Shown piece by piece: positions 16,783 to 25,094 of a stretch of DNA of 33,989 nucleotides. The stretch is from Chlorobiota bacterium (GTDB lineage: Bacteria; Bacteroidota; Bacteroidia; Bacteroidales; JAADJA01). The stretch's first letter is position 1. Each line of letters opens with the position of its first letter. The position numbers and the translations under genes were made by a program. Where the stretch lies: contig JAADJA010000026.1 of NCBI GenBank assembly GCA_013151015.1, forward strand, positions 1-33,989, in the 5' to 3' direction. The notes beneath the pieces are model-generated. The model saw nothing but the letters and a program-made list of their open reading frames with translations, had not been told where the DNA came from and did not search any database.

Positions 16783-16816
16783 GAAACAATCAGGCTAATC
16801 AGAAAAAATTAAACAT

Positions 16817-17806
16817 ATGAAAATTGCAGTTGTAGGTGTCACGGGTTTGGTAGGATCAATTATGTTAAAAGTCCTGGAAGAAAAAAAAATCCCGGTAACG
16901 GAATTGATACCGGTGGCCTCTGATAAATCAAAGGGGAAGAATGTTGTGTTTCATGGAAAACAAATCCCTCTTTCATGCCTTGCTGATGCCTTGGAAAAGA
17001 AACCCGATATTGCTTTGTTTTCAGCGGGCGGCGGTGTTTCGTTGGAATGGGCGCCAAAGTTTGCGAATACCGGGGCTTATGTAATTGATAATTCCTCCGC
17101 ATGGCGGATGGACAAAGGGAAAAAACTCGTTGTTCCCGAAATCAATTCCAATATCCTTACAAAAGACGACCACATCATTGCCAATCCAAATTGTTCGACC
17201 ATACAACTTGTGATGGCCTTGAACCCTTTGCATGAAAAATATCGGGTTAAACGGCTTGTAATTTCGACTTATCAATCCATTACAGGGTCTGGGATCAAAG
17301 CTGTCCGCCAAATGGAAAATGAAAGGGAAGGGGGTTCTTCCGAAAAGTTTTATCCCCATGTAATCGATAAAAATTGTCTGCCCCATTGCGATGTTTTCCA
17401 GGAAGGTGGATACACAAAAGAGGAATTGAAACTGGTGAACGAAACCCATAAAATACTCAATGATCATACCATTGGGATTACCGCAACTGCTGTTCGTGTG
17501 CCAGTTGAAGGCGGTCATTCCGAAAGTGTGAACGTGGAATTTGAAACGGATTTTGAGATGGACGAAATCAGGGGGATTTTAAGTAAAAGCCAGGGGATCG
17601 TTTTGCAGGATACCCCAAATGAGAACCTTTACCCCATGCCCGTAACGTCATATGGGAAAGATGAAGTTTTTGTGGGAAGGCTTCGCAGGGATTTCTCACA
17701 AAAAAATAGCCTCAATATGTGGATAGTTTCTGATAATTTAAGAAAAGGGGCCGCCACCAATGCAGTCCAGATTGTGGAGTACATTATCGGGAAGGGATTT
17801 GTATAA
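16817..17806 (+). CDS. asd: Aspartate-semialdehyde dehydrogenase
   Basis: 329 residues, the normal size. It makes aspartate 4-semialdehyde from aspartyl phosphate with NADPH, the second step toward lysine, threonine, methionine and diaminopimelate. The N-terminal Rossmann loop is VGVTGLVGSIML. The catalytic Cys126 lies in ANPNCSTIQ, and the acid/base His234 in VPVEGGHSESV. Substrate-binding text SSAWRMD and TYQSITGSGIKA is also present. The frame is intact. Aspartate kinase, the preceding enzyme, is encoded convergently just downstream. Confidence 0.96.
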   Translation: MKIAVVGVTGLVGSIMLKVLEEKKIPVTELIPVASDKSKGKNVVFHGKQIPLSCLADALEKKPDIALFSAGGGVSLEWAPKFANTGAYVIDNSSAWRMDKGKKLVVPEINSNILTKDDHIIANPNCSTIQLVMALNPLHEKYRVKRLVISTYQSITGSGIKAVRQMENEREGGSSEKFYPHVIDKNCLPHCDVFQEGGYTKEELKLVNETHKILNDHTIGITATAVRVPVEGGHSESVNVEFETDFEMDEIRGILSKSQGIVLQDTPNENLYPMPVTSYGKDEVFVGRLRRDFSQKNSLNMWIVSDNLRKGAATNAVQIVEYIIGKGFV

Positions 17807-17865
17807 AGCCTAAAGTAAGAACGGTTGTTGAAAAGGGATTGTGCGAAAAAATTAAAGGTTATAAG

Positions 17866-17945
17866 TTAGGTGTTATGCGTTATGCGTTGTTCGCAACGTG
17901 GAATATACATTAAGACTTTTAACCCATAACTTTGAAACGCATAAC
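17866..17945. repeat. Inverted-repeat patch between convergent asd and aspartate kinase
   Basis: GTTATGCGTT at 17872-17881 recurs inverted as AACGCATAAC at 17936-17945, and TTATGCG is tandemly doubled on the left side. Between them CGTTG-TTCG-CAACG (17885-17898) can form a small hairpin with a UUCG loop. It may be a short intergenic repeat or act as a transcription end; no T-run is present. Confidence 0.4.
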
Positions 17946-18012
17946 CCATAGCAACAAATGCCAACGGAATTTTCGTATTTCTGTTTTGTTTTCTATTGAT
18001 TTTGAGTCAAAT

Positions 18013-19272
18013 TTACTCAACCACAAATTGCGCTGTGTTCCTGCTTTTTTGTTCCATCAGGGTTTTTTTCCCTTCCGTCATTTTTGTTATGCTCTCCTTG
18101 GTGTAATGCCGTATTGTGATCAGTTCAAGATTCGAATTATAGAGGGTCCTGAAATCGGCCTTTAAGGTTTCTATCAATGCCTTAAGTTTTATTTCTTCCA
18201 CCTTATCGCAACAGACCGAAAAACTTATAGCGGAATTTTGCATCATGTTCACCTTTACATGATAGGTGTCCAATAATGTGAAAAAACGGCTGATATGTTC
18301 TTCCAAAATAAAAGACAAATCTTTTGGGCTTATGGAAATCAACATTTGTTTATCCTTAACGATATAAACAGGGAAATCAGGTTTGTAATTGTTCAGCTTG
18401 CAAATTTTGGAACCCTTTGCACCAGGATTGTTAAAGTTGTTTACAAAAATCGGGATGTTCTTGTTCTGAACGGGTTTGATGGTTTTTGGGTGGATGATCT
18501 TTGCCCCATAGAAAGAAAGTTCGATGGCTTCGCGATAGGAGAGTTCTTTCAACAGTTTGGCTTCTGGAAAAAGCTTTGGGTCGGCATTGAAGATACCATC
18601 CACATCTTTCCATAGGATCACTTTTTCCGCATTCAACATATTGGCCAAAAGTGCAGCGGTATAATCCGAGCCTTCGCGCCCAAGTGTCGTGGTGTTCATT
18701 TTCTTATCGGCGGCAATAAAGCCCTGTGTCACGAATATATTCGTTGTATTAAAATCAAAACCTTTGCTTACGTTTTTACGGGTATGTGATTCGGCCACTT
18801 TTGCCTCCCGGAACGAAGAATCGGTCTCGATAAAATCCCTGATGTCCATCCAATTGTTCTGAAGGCCTTTTGACAGTAGAAAATGTGAGACGATTTTTGT
18901 GGAGGCCAATTCCCCGGCGCTCACCACCTGATCGTAAATAAAATCGTAATTATTTCCTGAATAATCTTTAAGGATTTTAAAAGCGGTATTGAAAACTGAT
19001 TTTATTACAGAAAAAACAAGCTTGTTCTTTTCATTTGCCGGGAACAATCCACTTGCAATTTCAAGATGTTCTTCTATCAGCGAGTTGGCACTTTGTTCCC
19101 AGGGTTTTCCTGCCATTTTCAAAGCCAGGATTTCCTCCAGCTTATTGGTTGTTTTTCCAATGGCCGAAACAACAATGATTTGTTCACCGGCTATGTTGTG
19201 TATTATCTGTGGGAGCTTTTGAATGGATTCGGAATTTTTAACTGATGCCCCACCAAATTTGCAAATAATCAT
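18013..19272 (-). CDS. Aspartate kinase (monofunctional)
   Basis: 419 residues. It phosphorylates aspartate, the entry step of the lysine/threonine/methionine pathway. The kinase signature KFGGAS is at residues 5-10. The nucleotide and aspartate sites are seen in TTLGREGSDYTAALLA and ILWKDVDGIFNADPKLFPEA, followed by SYREAIELSFYGAKIIHPKT. The C-terminal regulatory part (from about residue 290) is ACT-like (MLISISPKDLSFILEEHISR, then KVNMMQNSAISFSV), so feedback control by an end-product amino acid is likely. There is no homoserine dehydrogenase domain. It is divergent from lpd. A TATTTTTG on the minus strand at 19294-19301 may be its promoter. Confidence 0.95.
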   Translation of the reverse strand: MIICKFGGASVKNSESIQKLPQIIHNIAGEQIIVVSAIGKTTNKLEEILALKMAGKPWEQSANSLIEEHLEIASGLFPANEKNKLVFSVIKSVFNTAFKILKDYSGNNYDFIYDQVVSAGELASTKIVSHFLLSKGLQNNWMDIRDFIETDSSFREAKVAESHTRKNVSKGFDFNTTNIFVTQGFIAADKKMNTTTLGREGSDYTAALLANMLNAEKVILWKDVDGIFNADPKLFPEAKLLKELSYREAIELSFYGAKIIHPKTIKPVQNKNIPIFVNNFNNPGAKGSKICKLNNYKPDFPVYIVKDKQMLISISPKDLSFILEEHISRFFTLLDTYHVKVNMMQNSAISFSVCCDKVEEIKLKALIETLKADFRTLYNSNLELITIRHYTKESITKMTEGKKTLMEQKSRNTAQFVVE

Positions 19273-19323
19273 ATTATCTTGTGTTTTAGTTTACAAAAAT
19301 AAACAATACCGCTATTCAATGGT

Positions 19324-19331
19324 TATTTTTG
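19324..19331 (+). promoter_or_regulatory. Candidate -7 element for lpd
   Basis: TATTTTTG, 37 bases before the ATG. The opposite strand has the same octamer at 19294-19301 facing aspartate kinase, so the 96-base spacer may hold divergent promoters. Confidence 0.35.
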
Positions 19332-19368
19332 ATAATTTCGCAAAGTATTAATTTTTAAGATTGTTCAT

Positions 19369-20760
19369 ATGAATTACGATGTTATTATAATTGGAAGTGG
19401 CCCAGGTGGTTATGTAGCTGCCATAAGGGCTTCCCAACTTGGGTTGAAAACTGCCGTGGTCGAAAGGGCCGAATTGGGCGGCATTTGTTTGAACTGGGGC
19501 TGTATCCCAACAAAAGCATTGTTGAAAAGTGCCCAGGTTTTTAATTATATAAAACATGCCGAAAACTACGGTATCGAAATAAAAGGGGAGGCCAAGCCTG
19601 ATTTCCCGGGAATGGTGAAACGTAGCCGTGATGTGGCTGCCGGAATGAGCAAGGGGATCGAATACCTTTTCAAGAAAAATAAAATCGACCACCTGAAAGG
19701 ATTGGGGAAAATAAAACCGGGCAAAAAAGTGGATGTTACGGACGATGCGGGGAAGACCACGGAATTTTCCGCAAAACATATTATTGTTGCCACAGGTGCA
19801 CGTTCCAAAGAATTGCCAAATTTGAAGCAAGACGGGAAAAAGATAATTGGTTACCGTGAAGCAATGACACTTCCCAAACAGCCCAAATCAATGGTTGTGG
19901 TGGGTTCCGGGGCAATCGGCTCCGAGTTTGCCTATTTTTATAATTCCATAGGAACAGAAGTCACACTTGTTGAATTTTTGCCAAATATTGTCCCTTTGGA
20001 GGATGAAGAGGTTTCCAAGCAATTGGGAAGGAGTTTCAAAAAGGCGAAAATGAAAGTGATGGTGGGTTCTTCTGTCGAGTCGGTTGATACGAAAGGGAAA
20101 CTTTGCAAGGTGAAAATAAAAACAAAGAAGGGCGAAGAAACAGTAGAAGCCGAAATTGTACTTTCCGCAGTGGGGATTTCAACAAATCTGGATGGGATTG
20201 GCCTCGAAGACGTGGGCATCAAAACCGAAAAGGACAAGGTTGTCGTGGATCAATATTACGGTACGGGCGTTGAGGGCTATTACGCCATTGGCGATATCGT
20301 TTCCGGTCCTGCACTGGCCCATGTTGCATCGGCTGAAGGGATTTGTTGTGTGGAAAAAATTGCCGGATTAAACCCCGAACCCATAGATTACGGGAATATT
20401 CCCGGATGTACCTATACTGTTCCCGAAGTGGCTTCGGTAGGCATGACCGAGAAACAGGCCAAAGAGGCCGGTTTTGAAATCAAAGTGGGAAAGTTCCCCT
20501 TTACCGCATCGGGAAAAGCCAGTGCCGGTGGAAACAAGGATGGTTTTGTGAAAGTTGTTTTTGATGCCAAATATGGCGAATGGCTGGGCGCCCATTTTAT
20601 CGGTGACAATGTAACCGAAATGATTGCAGAGGCTGTAGTTGCCAGGAAACTGGAAACCACGGGCCACGAAATCCTGAAATCCATCCACCCGCACCCAACC
20701 ATGTCGGAAGCCGTGATGGAAGCCGTGGCCGCTGCTTATGGGGAGGTTATACATTTATAA
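19369..20760 (+). CDS. lpdA: Dihydrolipoyl dehydrogenase
   Basis: 463 residues, FAD-dependent E3 component of pyruvate/2-oxoacid dehydrogenases or the glycine cleavage system. FAD-binding GSGPGGYVAA is at residues 9-18. The redox disulfide is Cys40/Cys45 in GGICLNWGCIPTKALL. The NAD-binding loop is VVGSGAIGSEFAYF, the second FAD contact is YYAIGDI, and the C-terminal HPHPTMSE supplies His442 and Glu447. All key residues are present. No E1/E2 genes adjoin, so which complex it serves is not shown here. Confidence 0.95.
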   Translation: MNYDVIIIGSGPGGYVAAIRASQLGLKTAVVERAELGGICLNWGCIPTKALLKSAQVFNYIKHAENYGIEIKGEAKPDFPGMVKRSRDVAAGMSKGIEYLFKKNKIDHLKGLGKIKPGKKVDVTDDAGKTTEFSAKHIIVATGARSKELPNLKQDGKKIIGYREAMTLPKQPKSMVVVGSGAIGSEFAYFYNSIGTEVTLVEFLPNIVPLEDEEVSKQLGRSFKKAKMKVMVGSSVESVDTKGKLCKVKIKTKKGEETVEAEIVLSAVGISTNLDGIGLEDVGIKTEKDKVVVDQYYGTGVEGYYAIGDIVSGPALAHVASAEGICCVEKIAGLNPEPIDYGNIPGCTYTVPEVASVGMTEKQAKEAGFEIKVGKFPFTASGKASAGGNKDGFVKVVFDAKYGEWLGAHFIGDNVTEMIAEAVVARKLETTGHEILKSIHPHPTMSEAVMEAVAAAYGEVIHL

Positions 20761-20773
20761 AATTGAGTATTTG

Positions 20774-20798
20774 ACCACAAAGACACGGAGACACAAAG
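20774..20798. repeat. Short widespread-type intergenic repeat
   Basis: CCACAAAGACACGGAGACAC and following bases. This simple periodic text resembles the GTGTCTTTAGTGTCTTTATG stretch at 29417-29446 when reverse-complemented. From memory, similar sequence is common between genes in environmental bacteria; its role is unknown. Confidence 0.45.
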
Positions 20799-20934
20799 AT
20801 GGTGTATTTTTATAATGGTTTTGTTTTTCTCATATGAAAACATAAATCTGACGATAGATTATAAAAAAGCAAAATAATCAATAAACCCAAAAATGCTGTT
20901 CTAATTAGGATGAGTAGTTTGTGATTTGAATTAG

Positions 20935-21477
20935 ATGGAAATATCAAAAACCAAAATAGAAGGACTATTGATCATAAAACCCAAAGTTTTTTCGGATTCA
21001 CGGGGTTATTTTTTTGAATCATTCCGCCTGGATAAATTTAAGGAAATGGGCATTGAGCTGGATTTTGTACAGGACAATGAATCCAAATCGCAAAAAGGGG
21101 TGTTGCGCGGTTTGCATTTTCAGAACCCTCCCTATGAACAAGGGAAGTTAATTAAAGTCGTGAAGGGTACAGTGCTTGATGTGGCCGTCGATATCCGAAA
21201 AGGTTCACCGACATACGGACAATGGGTTTCCCATGAACTTTCTGAATACAACAAAACCATGTTCTGGATACCGCCCGGTTTTGCACATGGGTTTTTAACC
21301 CTTGAGGACGATACCATTTTTCAATACAAATGCACGAATTATTATAACAAAGAATCTGAAGGGAGCATCCGTTGGAACGACCCGGACCTGAATATTGATT
21401 GGGGAACCAGTGAACCTTCTTTATCCAAAAAAGACACCAAATCACCTTTTTTTCGTGATTTTAAAAGTAACTTCTAA
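20935..21477 (+). CDS. rfbC: dTDP-4-dehydrorhamnose 3,5-epimerase
   Basis: 180 residues, the normal length of RmlC/RfbC, the cupin epimerase in dTDP-L-rhamnose synthesis. Catalytic His61 is in LRGLHFQ. Other family text: DSRGYFFESF near the start, V-K-V-x-x-G-x-V-x-D-V-A-V-D-I-R-K-G-S-P-T-Y-G in the core, P-P-G-F-A-H-G-F, and the C-terminal IRWNDPDLNIDW. Other rhamnose genes (rfbA, rfbB, rfbD) are not in the window. The next gene starts three bases past the stop, so they form an operon. Confidence 0.95.
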   Translation: MEISKTKIEGLLIIKPKVFSDSRGYFFESFRLDKFKEMGIELDFVQDNESKSQKGVLRGLHFQNPPYEQGKLIKVVKGTVLDVAVDIRKGSPTYGQWVSHELSEYNKTMFWIPPGFAHGFLTLEDDTIFQYKCTNYYNKESEGSIRWNDPDLNIDWGTSEPSLSKKDTKSPFFRDFKSNF

Positions 21478-21479
21478 AA

Positions 21480-22484
21480 ATGAAAAGAATCCTAGTATTT
21501 ACGGGCTTGACAGGAATAGCCGCCTTGATTATTGCCATCTTTGTGTTCTCCACAACCAAAAAAGAAGAAGTATCCAATAAAAGTTACCGTGACGCTTTTC
21601 GGGACAATTATAAAATTTTCACACCCGAGGTCCCAAACTCCATAAGTTTTGCCGGAGAGGAAGCACCGATCAACCTTATCTATAATAGGGAAAAACTGGA
21701 CAGGGAATTTTTAATTAACACGTACTGGCATACGTCCACTATTTTGTTGTTGAAAAGGTCGAACCGGTGGTTTCCGGTTATCGAGCCTATTTTGAAAGAG
21801 AATAATATCCCGGATGATTTTAAATACCTTGCCCTGATCGAAAGCGGGTTGATGAACGTGAAATCCCCGGCAGGTGCGAGCGGATATTGGCAATTCCTTG
21901 AGAAAACGGGCAGGGAATATGGGCTGGAGGTAAACAAGGATATTGACGAACGCTATAATGTGGAAAAAGCAACGAGGGCAGCATGTGCCTACCTGAAAGA
22001 TTCCTATGAGGAGTTCCAGAACTGGTCTTTGGTGGCTGCCGCTTACAATGCCGGAAAGAAGAGGATATTTGAATCTTTGAAAGATCAAAAAGCAGATAAT
22101 TACTACGACCTTTACCTGAACGATGAAACTTCCCGCTATGTTTTCCGCATCCTCGCCATTAAAACAATTTATGAAAACCCTGTTAAATATGGGTTTTACT
22201 TACGTGAGGCCGATCTTTACCAACCTATCCCCACAAAAGATATCGAAGTAAAACAAACTGTTCCCGATCTCGTGGATTTTGCCATCGAACATGGGATTAC
22301 CTACCGTGTCCTGAAGATTTTCAATCCCTGGTTACGTTCCGATAAACTGCCGGATGAATCCAAAAGGCTTTATTATGTGAAAATCCCGAAGGACGGCTAT
22401 TTGAAAGGGGAGAAGCTTCAAAAACAAATCAAGGATTACGAAGCTATTTTCAACGATACGATCCGGGTGGGTGAACTGGATTGA
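21480..22484 (+). CDS. Membrane-anchored lytic transglycosylase (MltD-like)
   Basis: 334 residues. Residues 5-23 form one membrane segment or uncleaved signal, with no lipobox. The SLT domain spans about residues 95-240: catalytic Glu121 in LALIESGLMN, then SPAGASGYWQFL, and the NAGKKRI loop after SLVAAAYNAG. It cleaves glycan strands to 1,6-anhydro products in the periplasm. The C-terminal part (VPDLVDFAIEHGITYRVLKI and a KIP segment) resembles a degenerate LysM-like module. It starts three bases after rfbC, so it is probably translationally linked; both serve the cell envelope. Confidence 0.9.
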   Translation: MKRILVFTGLTGIAALIIAIFVFSTTKKEEVSNKSYRDAFRDNYKIFTPEVPNSISFAGEEAPINLIYNREKLDREFLINTYWHTSTILLLKRSNRWFPVIEPILKENNIPDDFKYLALIESGLMNVKSPAGASGYWQFLEKTGREYGLEVNKDIDERYNVEKATRAACAYLKDSYEEFQNWSLVAAAYNAGKKRIFESLKDQKADNYYDLYLNDETSRYVFRILAIKTIYENPVKYGFYLREADLYQPIPTKDIEVKQTVPDLVDFAIEHGITYRVLKIFNPWLRSDKLPDESKRLYYVKIPKDGYLKGEKLQKQIKDYEAIFNDTIRVGELD

Positions 22485-22539
22485 GGATTGTGCCCGCCAT
22501 AAATAAAGCACCGATTTTCAGATCACAACAGGAGCCAGC

Positions 22540-23577
22540 CTATAAAACCGTGAACTTATAAATTGTTCTTTGCTTATACTCTTTTCCGGGCCTTAAAATA
22601 ACATCAGGGAAATTGGGCTGGTTGGGTGAATTGGGAAAGTGCTGCGCTTCAAGGCAAATCCCGGCAAATTTTTCATATGCCCTTTCTTTCTTGCCCACCG
22701 TTTTTCCATCAAACGCATTGGCTGTGTATAATTGTAATCCAGGCTCTGTCGTGAACATTACCAATCGCCTCCCCGATTTGGGCTCATATAATTCCGCAAC
22801 TTTCGCAAACTCCCCCTGGTTGTTCAAAACAAAGTTGTGGTCATATCCATCCTCCATCAGTTCTATATCTTTCCCTAAAGCTTTTTGCTTCCTAAAATCC
22901 AAAGCCGTTCCATCGAAATCCTTTAATTCCCCTGTCGGGATATAATCTTTGTCTGTTGGTGTAAACTTATCCGAATCTATCCACAAAAGGTGGTTCAGGA
23001 TATTTTTATCCTTCATTCCGGAAAGATTGAAATAGCTGTGGTGGGTTAGGTTAACTGGAGTTGCTTTGTCGGTCGTTGCAATGTAATCAATACAAAATTC
23101 GTTGTTTTCAGTCAGTGTATAAATGACTTTCAGGTTTAGGTTTCCCGGATATCCTTCATCCATATCAGGCGAAGAATACGATAACATGATTTTGGCTCCT
23201 TTGTCGTTAACCCATTTTTCTGCTTTCCAAATGGCTTTGTCAAAACCTTTGATGCCGCCGTGCAAATGATTGGCTCCGGCATTCCTCGCAAGCTTATATC
23301 CAGTATTGTCGATCTCAAACCGGGCTTTGGCCATGCGATTTGCACATCTTCCAACGATTGCCCCAAAATAAGGGAAAGGATTCTTAAGATAATCTTCAAG
23401 TTTGTCAAATCCCAAAACCACATCATCAAGATTGCCGCTTTTATCAGGTGTGATAATTGAAGTTACGATTCCCCCGTAGTTGGTGATTTTAACTTCCATC
23501 CCATTGTTATTTGACAGGGTGAAAATATCGACCTCCTCGTTAGCTGTCTTTCCGAACGATTCTTTTGTAATCTTCAA
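22540..23577 (-). CDS. galM: Galactose mutarotase (aldose 1-epimerase)
   Basis: 345 residues from a proposed TTG start at 23577, which gives M-K-I-T-K-E-S-F-G-K, the usual family opening. TTG lies four bases after the upstream stop with GGGG about a dozen bases before it. The first ATG (23628) would add 17 unusual residues and overlap the upstream gene by 47 bases. It interconverts alpha and beta anomers of galactose/glucose. Active-site text from the TTG start: HLHGG (His104, His106), THHSYFNLSG (His179, His180), DGYDHNFVL and the catalytic Glu310 in CLEAQHFPNSPNQ. No signal peptide, so cytoplasmic with this start. Third gene of a minus-strand operon. Confidence 0.92.
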   Translation of the reverse strand: MKITKESFGKTANEEVDIFTLSNNNGMEVKITNYGGIVTSIITPDKSGNLDDVVLGFDKLEDYLKNPFPYFGAIVGRCANRMAKARFEIDNTGYKLARNAGANHLHGGIKGFDKAIWKAEKWVNDKGAKIMLSYSSPDMDEGYPGNLNLKVIYTLTENNEFCIDYIATTDKATPVNLTHHSYFNLSGMKDKNILNHLLWIDSDKFTPTDKDYIPTGELKDFDGTALDFRKQKALGKDIELMEDGYDHNFVLNNQGEFAKVAELYEPKSGRRLVMFTTEPGLQLYTANAFDGKTVGKKERAYEKFAGICLEAQHFPNSPNQPNFPDVILRPGKEYKQRTIYKFTVL

Positions 23578-23581
23578 AATA

Positions 23582-24382
23582 TTACTTTTTCCCCTGATAT
23601 TTTTTTGCTTCCTGAAGGAACTTTGCACCGATTTTATAGGAAAGCGGGTTGCCGTAATCCATGGCTTCCGGGTGCCATTGCACGCCCAATAAATAAGCCT
23701 TTCCGTTGGTGTCGATCAATTCCACCGATTCGGTGAGGCCGTCTTCGGTTTTTGCGATGGATTTCAGCCTTGGGGCAAGTTTGTCCACACCCTGATGGTG
23801 GTTTGAATTTACCGTTCCCGAAGTGGATTTGGTGATGTTATTAAGGATAGAATTTACTTCAATATTCACTTTGTGTGATGAAGCCTTGTAGTTTGGAAAC
23901 CGGTGTATTGTATTCGTTCCAATATCGGTTGGGATATCCAAATGCAGTGTGCCTCCAAAATAGGTGTTCAGGATTTGTTCGCCCCGGCAAATCCCCTGGA
24001 TAGGCATTTTTAGTTCAAGGGCTTTTGCTATCAAAGCATACTCCAAGGAATCCCTGTATGGGTCAGGCAAATCACATCGTAATGAATCAAATTCAACACC
24101 GTAACGATTGGGTTCGATATCTTCCCCACCGGTCAGCAACAAAGCATCACAGTCCTTTAAAACCTGCAAGGCCGAATCAATTCCAAGGTGGTACATGTCT
24201 AAGCAAACTGCCGTAGAATCAGCAGAATGTATCCAAAGGACATAGTTTTTGTAACTCATTTCGGGAACCGCTTTGGAAATAGCAATTTTTAACGGCTCCA
24301 ACTTTTTCGTTTCCGTAGGCTGACAGGCAATCAGGGAAATAACAAGCAGGCCATATATGAAATGGGAAATTGTTTTTTTCAT
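23582..24382 (-). CDS. C26-type (gamma-glutamyl hydrolase/PuuD-like) amidotransferase lipoprotein
   Basis: 266 residues with a lipoprotein signal (VISLIAC, lipidated Cys20). The rest is a class I glutamine-amidotransferase fold: oxyanion region LLLTGGEDIEP, nucleophile Cys132 in GICRGEQ, NHHQGVDKL, and His237/Glu239 in GVQWHPE. It therefore has the full Cys-His-Glu triad. The family includes gamma-glutamyl-GABA hydrolase PuuD, but those are cytoplasmic; this one is exported and tethered, so the substrate is probably an extracellular gamma-glutamyl compound. The start overlaps the upstream stop by four bases (ATGA). The neighbouring gene upstream is a membrane domain of the spermidine-synthase family. 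Confidence 0.87.
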   Translation of the reverse strand: MKKTISHFIYGLLVISLIACQPTETKKLEPLKIAISKAVPEMSYKNYVLWIHSADSTAVCLDMYHLGIDSALQVLKDCDALLLTGGEDIEPNRYGVEFDSLRCDLPDPYRDSLEYALIAKALELKMPIQGICRGEQILNTYFGGTLHLDIPTDIGTNTIHRFPNYKASSHKVNIEVNSILNNITKSTSGTVNSNHHQGVDKLAPRLKSIAKTEDGLTESVELIDTNGKAYLLGVQWHPEAMDYGNPLSYKIGAKFLQEAKKYQGKK

Positions 24383-24987
24383 GCGGTTTGGGTTTGAGGG
24401 ATATTCTTGTAAACAAAAAATAAAAGCAAAGCGGACAAAACAAGGATAAGGGCCAGCAGGTACAATATAGACGTGACCCCAAAGGAAGGGATCAAATAGA
24501 AGCCTGCAAGGAAAGTCCCCGTTATGCTCCCCAATGTAGAAATTGCGTAAAGGTTTCCAACAGCAGAGCCGCTTTTGTCCAGTGTTTTTATCTTGAGCCT
24601 TGCGGCAAAGGGTGAGACCATGCCCAACAAAACTGATGGAACGCTAAAGAGGATAAAAGATGCCAACAGGGAAATCAGCTTCACATCGCTGAAAACATTC
24701 AATAGCATGGCGAGCAAACCATCTTTGACCAATGTGGAAATGCCGATAAACAGGCCCGCAAAAAGGATTATCATGGCCAGGAGTTTAAAATCTGGATTTT
24801 TGTCCGCTATTTTACCTCCATAATAATATCCCAGACTGAGACATAATAAAATAACCCCTATGATACCTGTCCACACAAAAATGGATGTCCCGACGTAAGG
24901 CCCCAACATCCGTGATCCAACGATTTCGAAGGCCATCACCACGGCACCGCAAACAAACACGATTATTTCAAGAAAGAATTTCCTCAT
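24379..24987 (-). CDS. Polytopic membrane protein, SpeE-type membrane half without methyltransferase domain
   Basis: 202 residues with about six hydrophobic segments. The sequence EIIVFVCGAVVMAFEIVGSR, then LGPYVGTSIFVWTGIIGVIL and GYYYGGKIAD, matches the N-terminal membrane region of fused spermidine-synthase-like proteins. In such proteins this region is normally followed by an S-adenosylmethionine-binding domain of 250 or more residues. Here the frame ends after VYKNIPQTQTA, and the next gene begins within the stop codon, with no sign of the missing domain. The protein may work as a stand-alone transporter or scaffold. A TAAATTTG element at 25004-25011 with an aligned TTTC lies just upstream. 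Confidence 0.82.
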   Translation of the reverse strand: MRKFFLEIIVFVCGAVVMAFEIVGSRMLGPYVGTSIFVWTGIIGVILLCLSLGYYYGGKIADKNPDFKLLAMIILFAGLFIGISTLVKDGLLAMLLNVFSDVKLISLLASFILFSVPSVLLGMVSPFAARLKIKTLDKSGSAVGNLYAISTLGSITGTFLAGFYLIPSFGVTSILYLLALILVLSALLLFFVYKNIPQTQTA

Positions 24988-25003
24988 GGGTTTTTCAAAA
25001 GTG

Positions 25004-25035
25004 CAAATTTATGGATTATTAAAGCCATATTGAAA
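25004..25035 (-). promoter_or_regulatory. Promoter of the membrane protein-C26-galM operon
   Basis: Minus-strand TTTC-N20-TAAATTTG, one mismatch from the consensus, with the same 20-base spacing as the two best promoters in the window. Predicted start about 10 bases before the ATG at 24987. Confidence 0.5.
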
Positions 25036-25094
25036 TAAAATATTTACAAATCCGTATAGTCGCCCATTATAGTTTATTCCGAAAGAAACCGTTG

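Larger units (their letters stand above)
16432..16816. other. 385-bp divergent spacer with a long asd leader
   Basis: Contains a -7 element for each flanking gene (16479-16486 minus, 16638-16645 plus). Downstream of the plus element are a 23-codon reading frame (16663-16734), competing short hairpins at 16705-16725 and a 9-bp stem-loop at 16753-16782, all before the asd ATG. No known riboswitch class was recognised. Confidence 0.5.

Noticed and set aside
17021..17518. 165-codon frame antisense to asd
   Set aside because: Composition follows the asd coding strand; no independent support.
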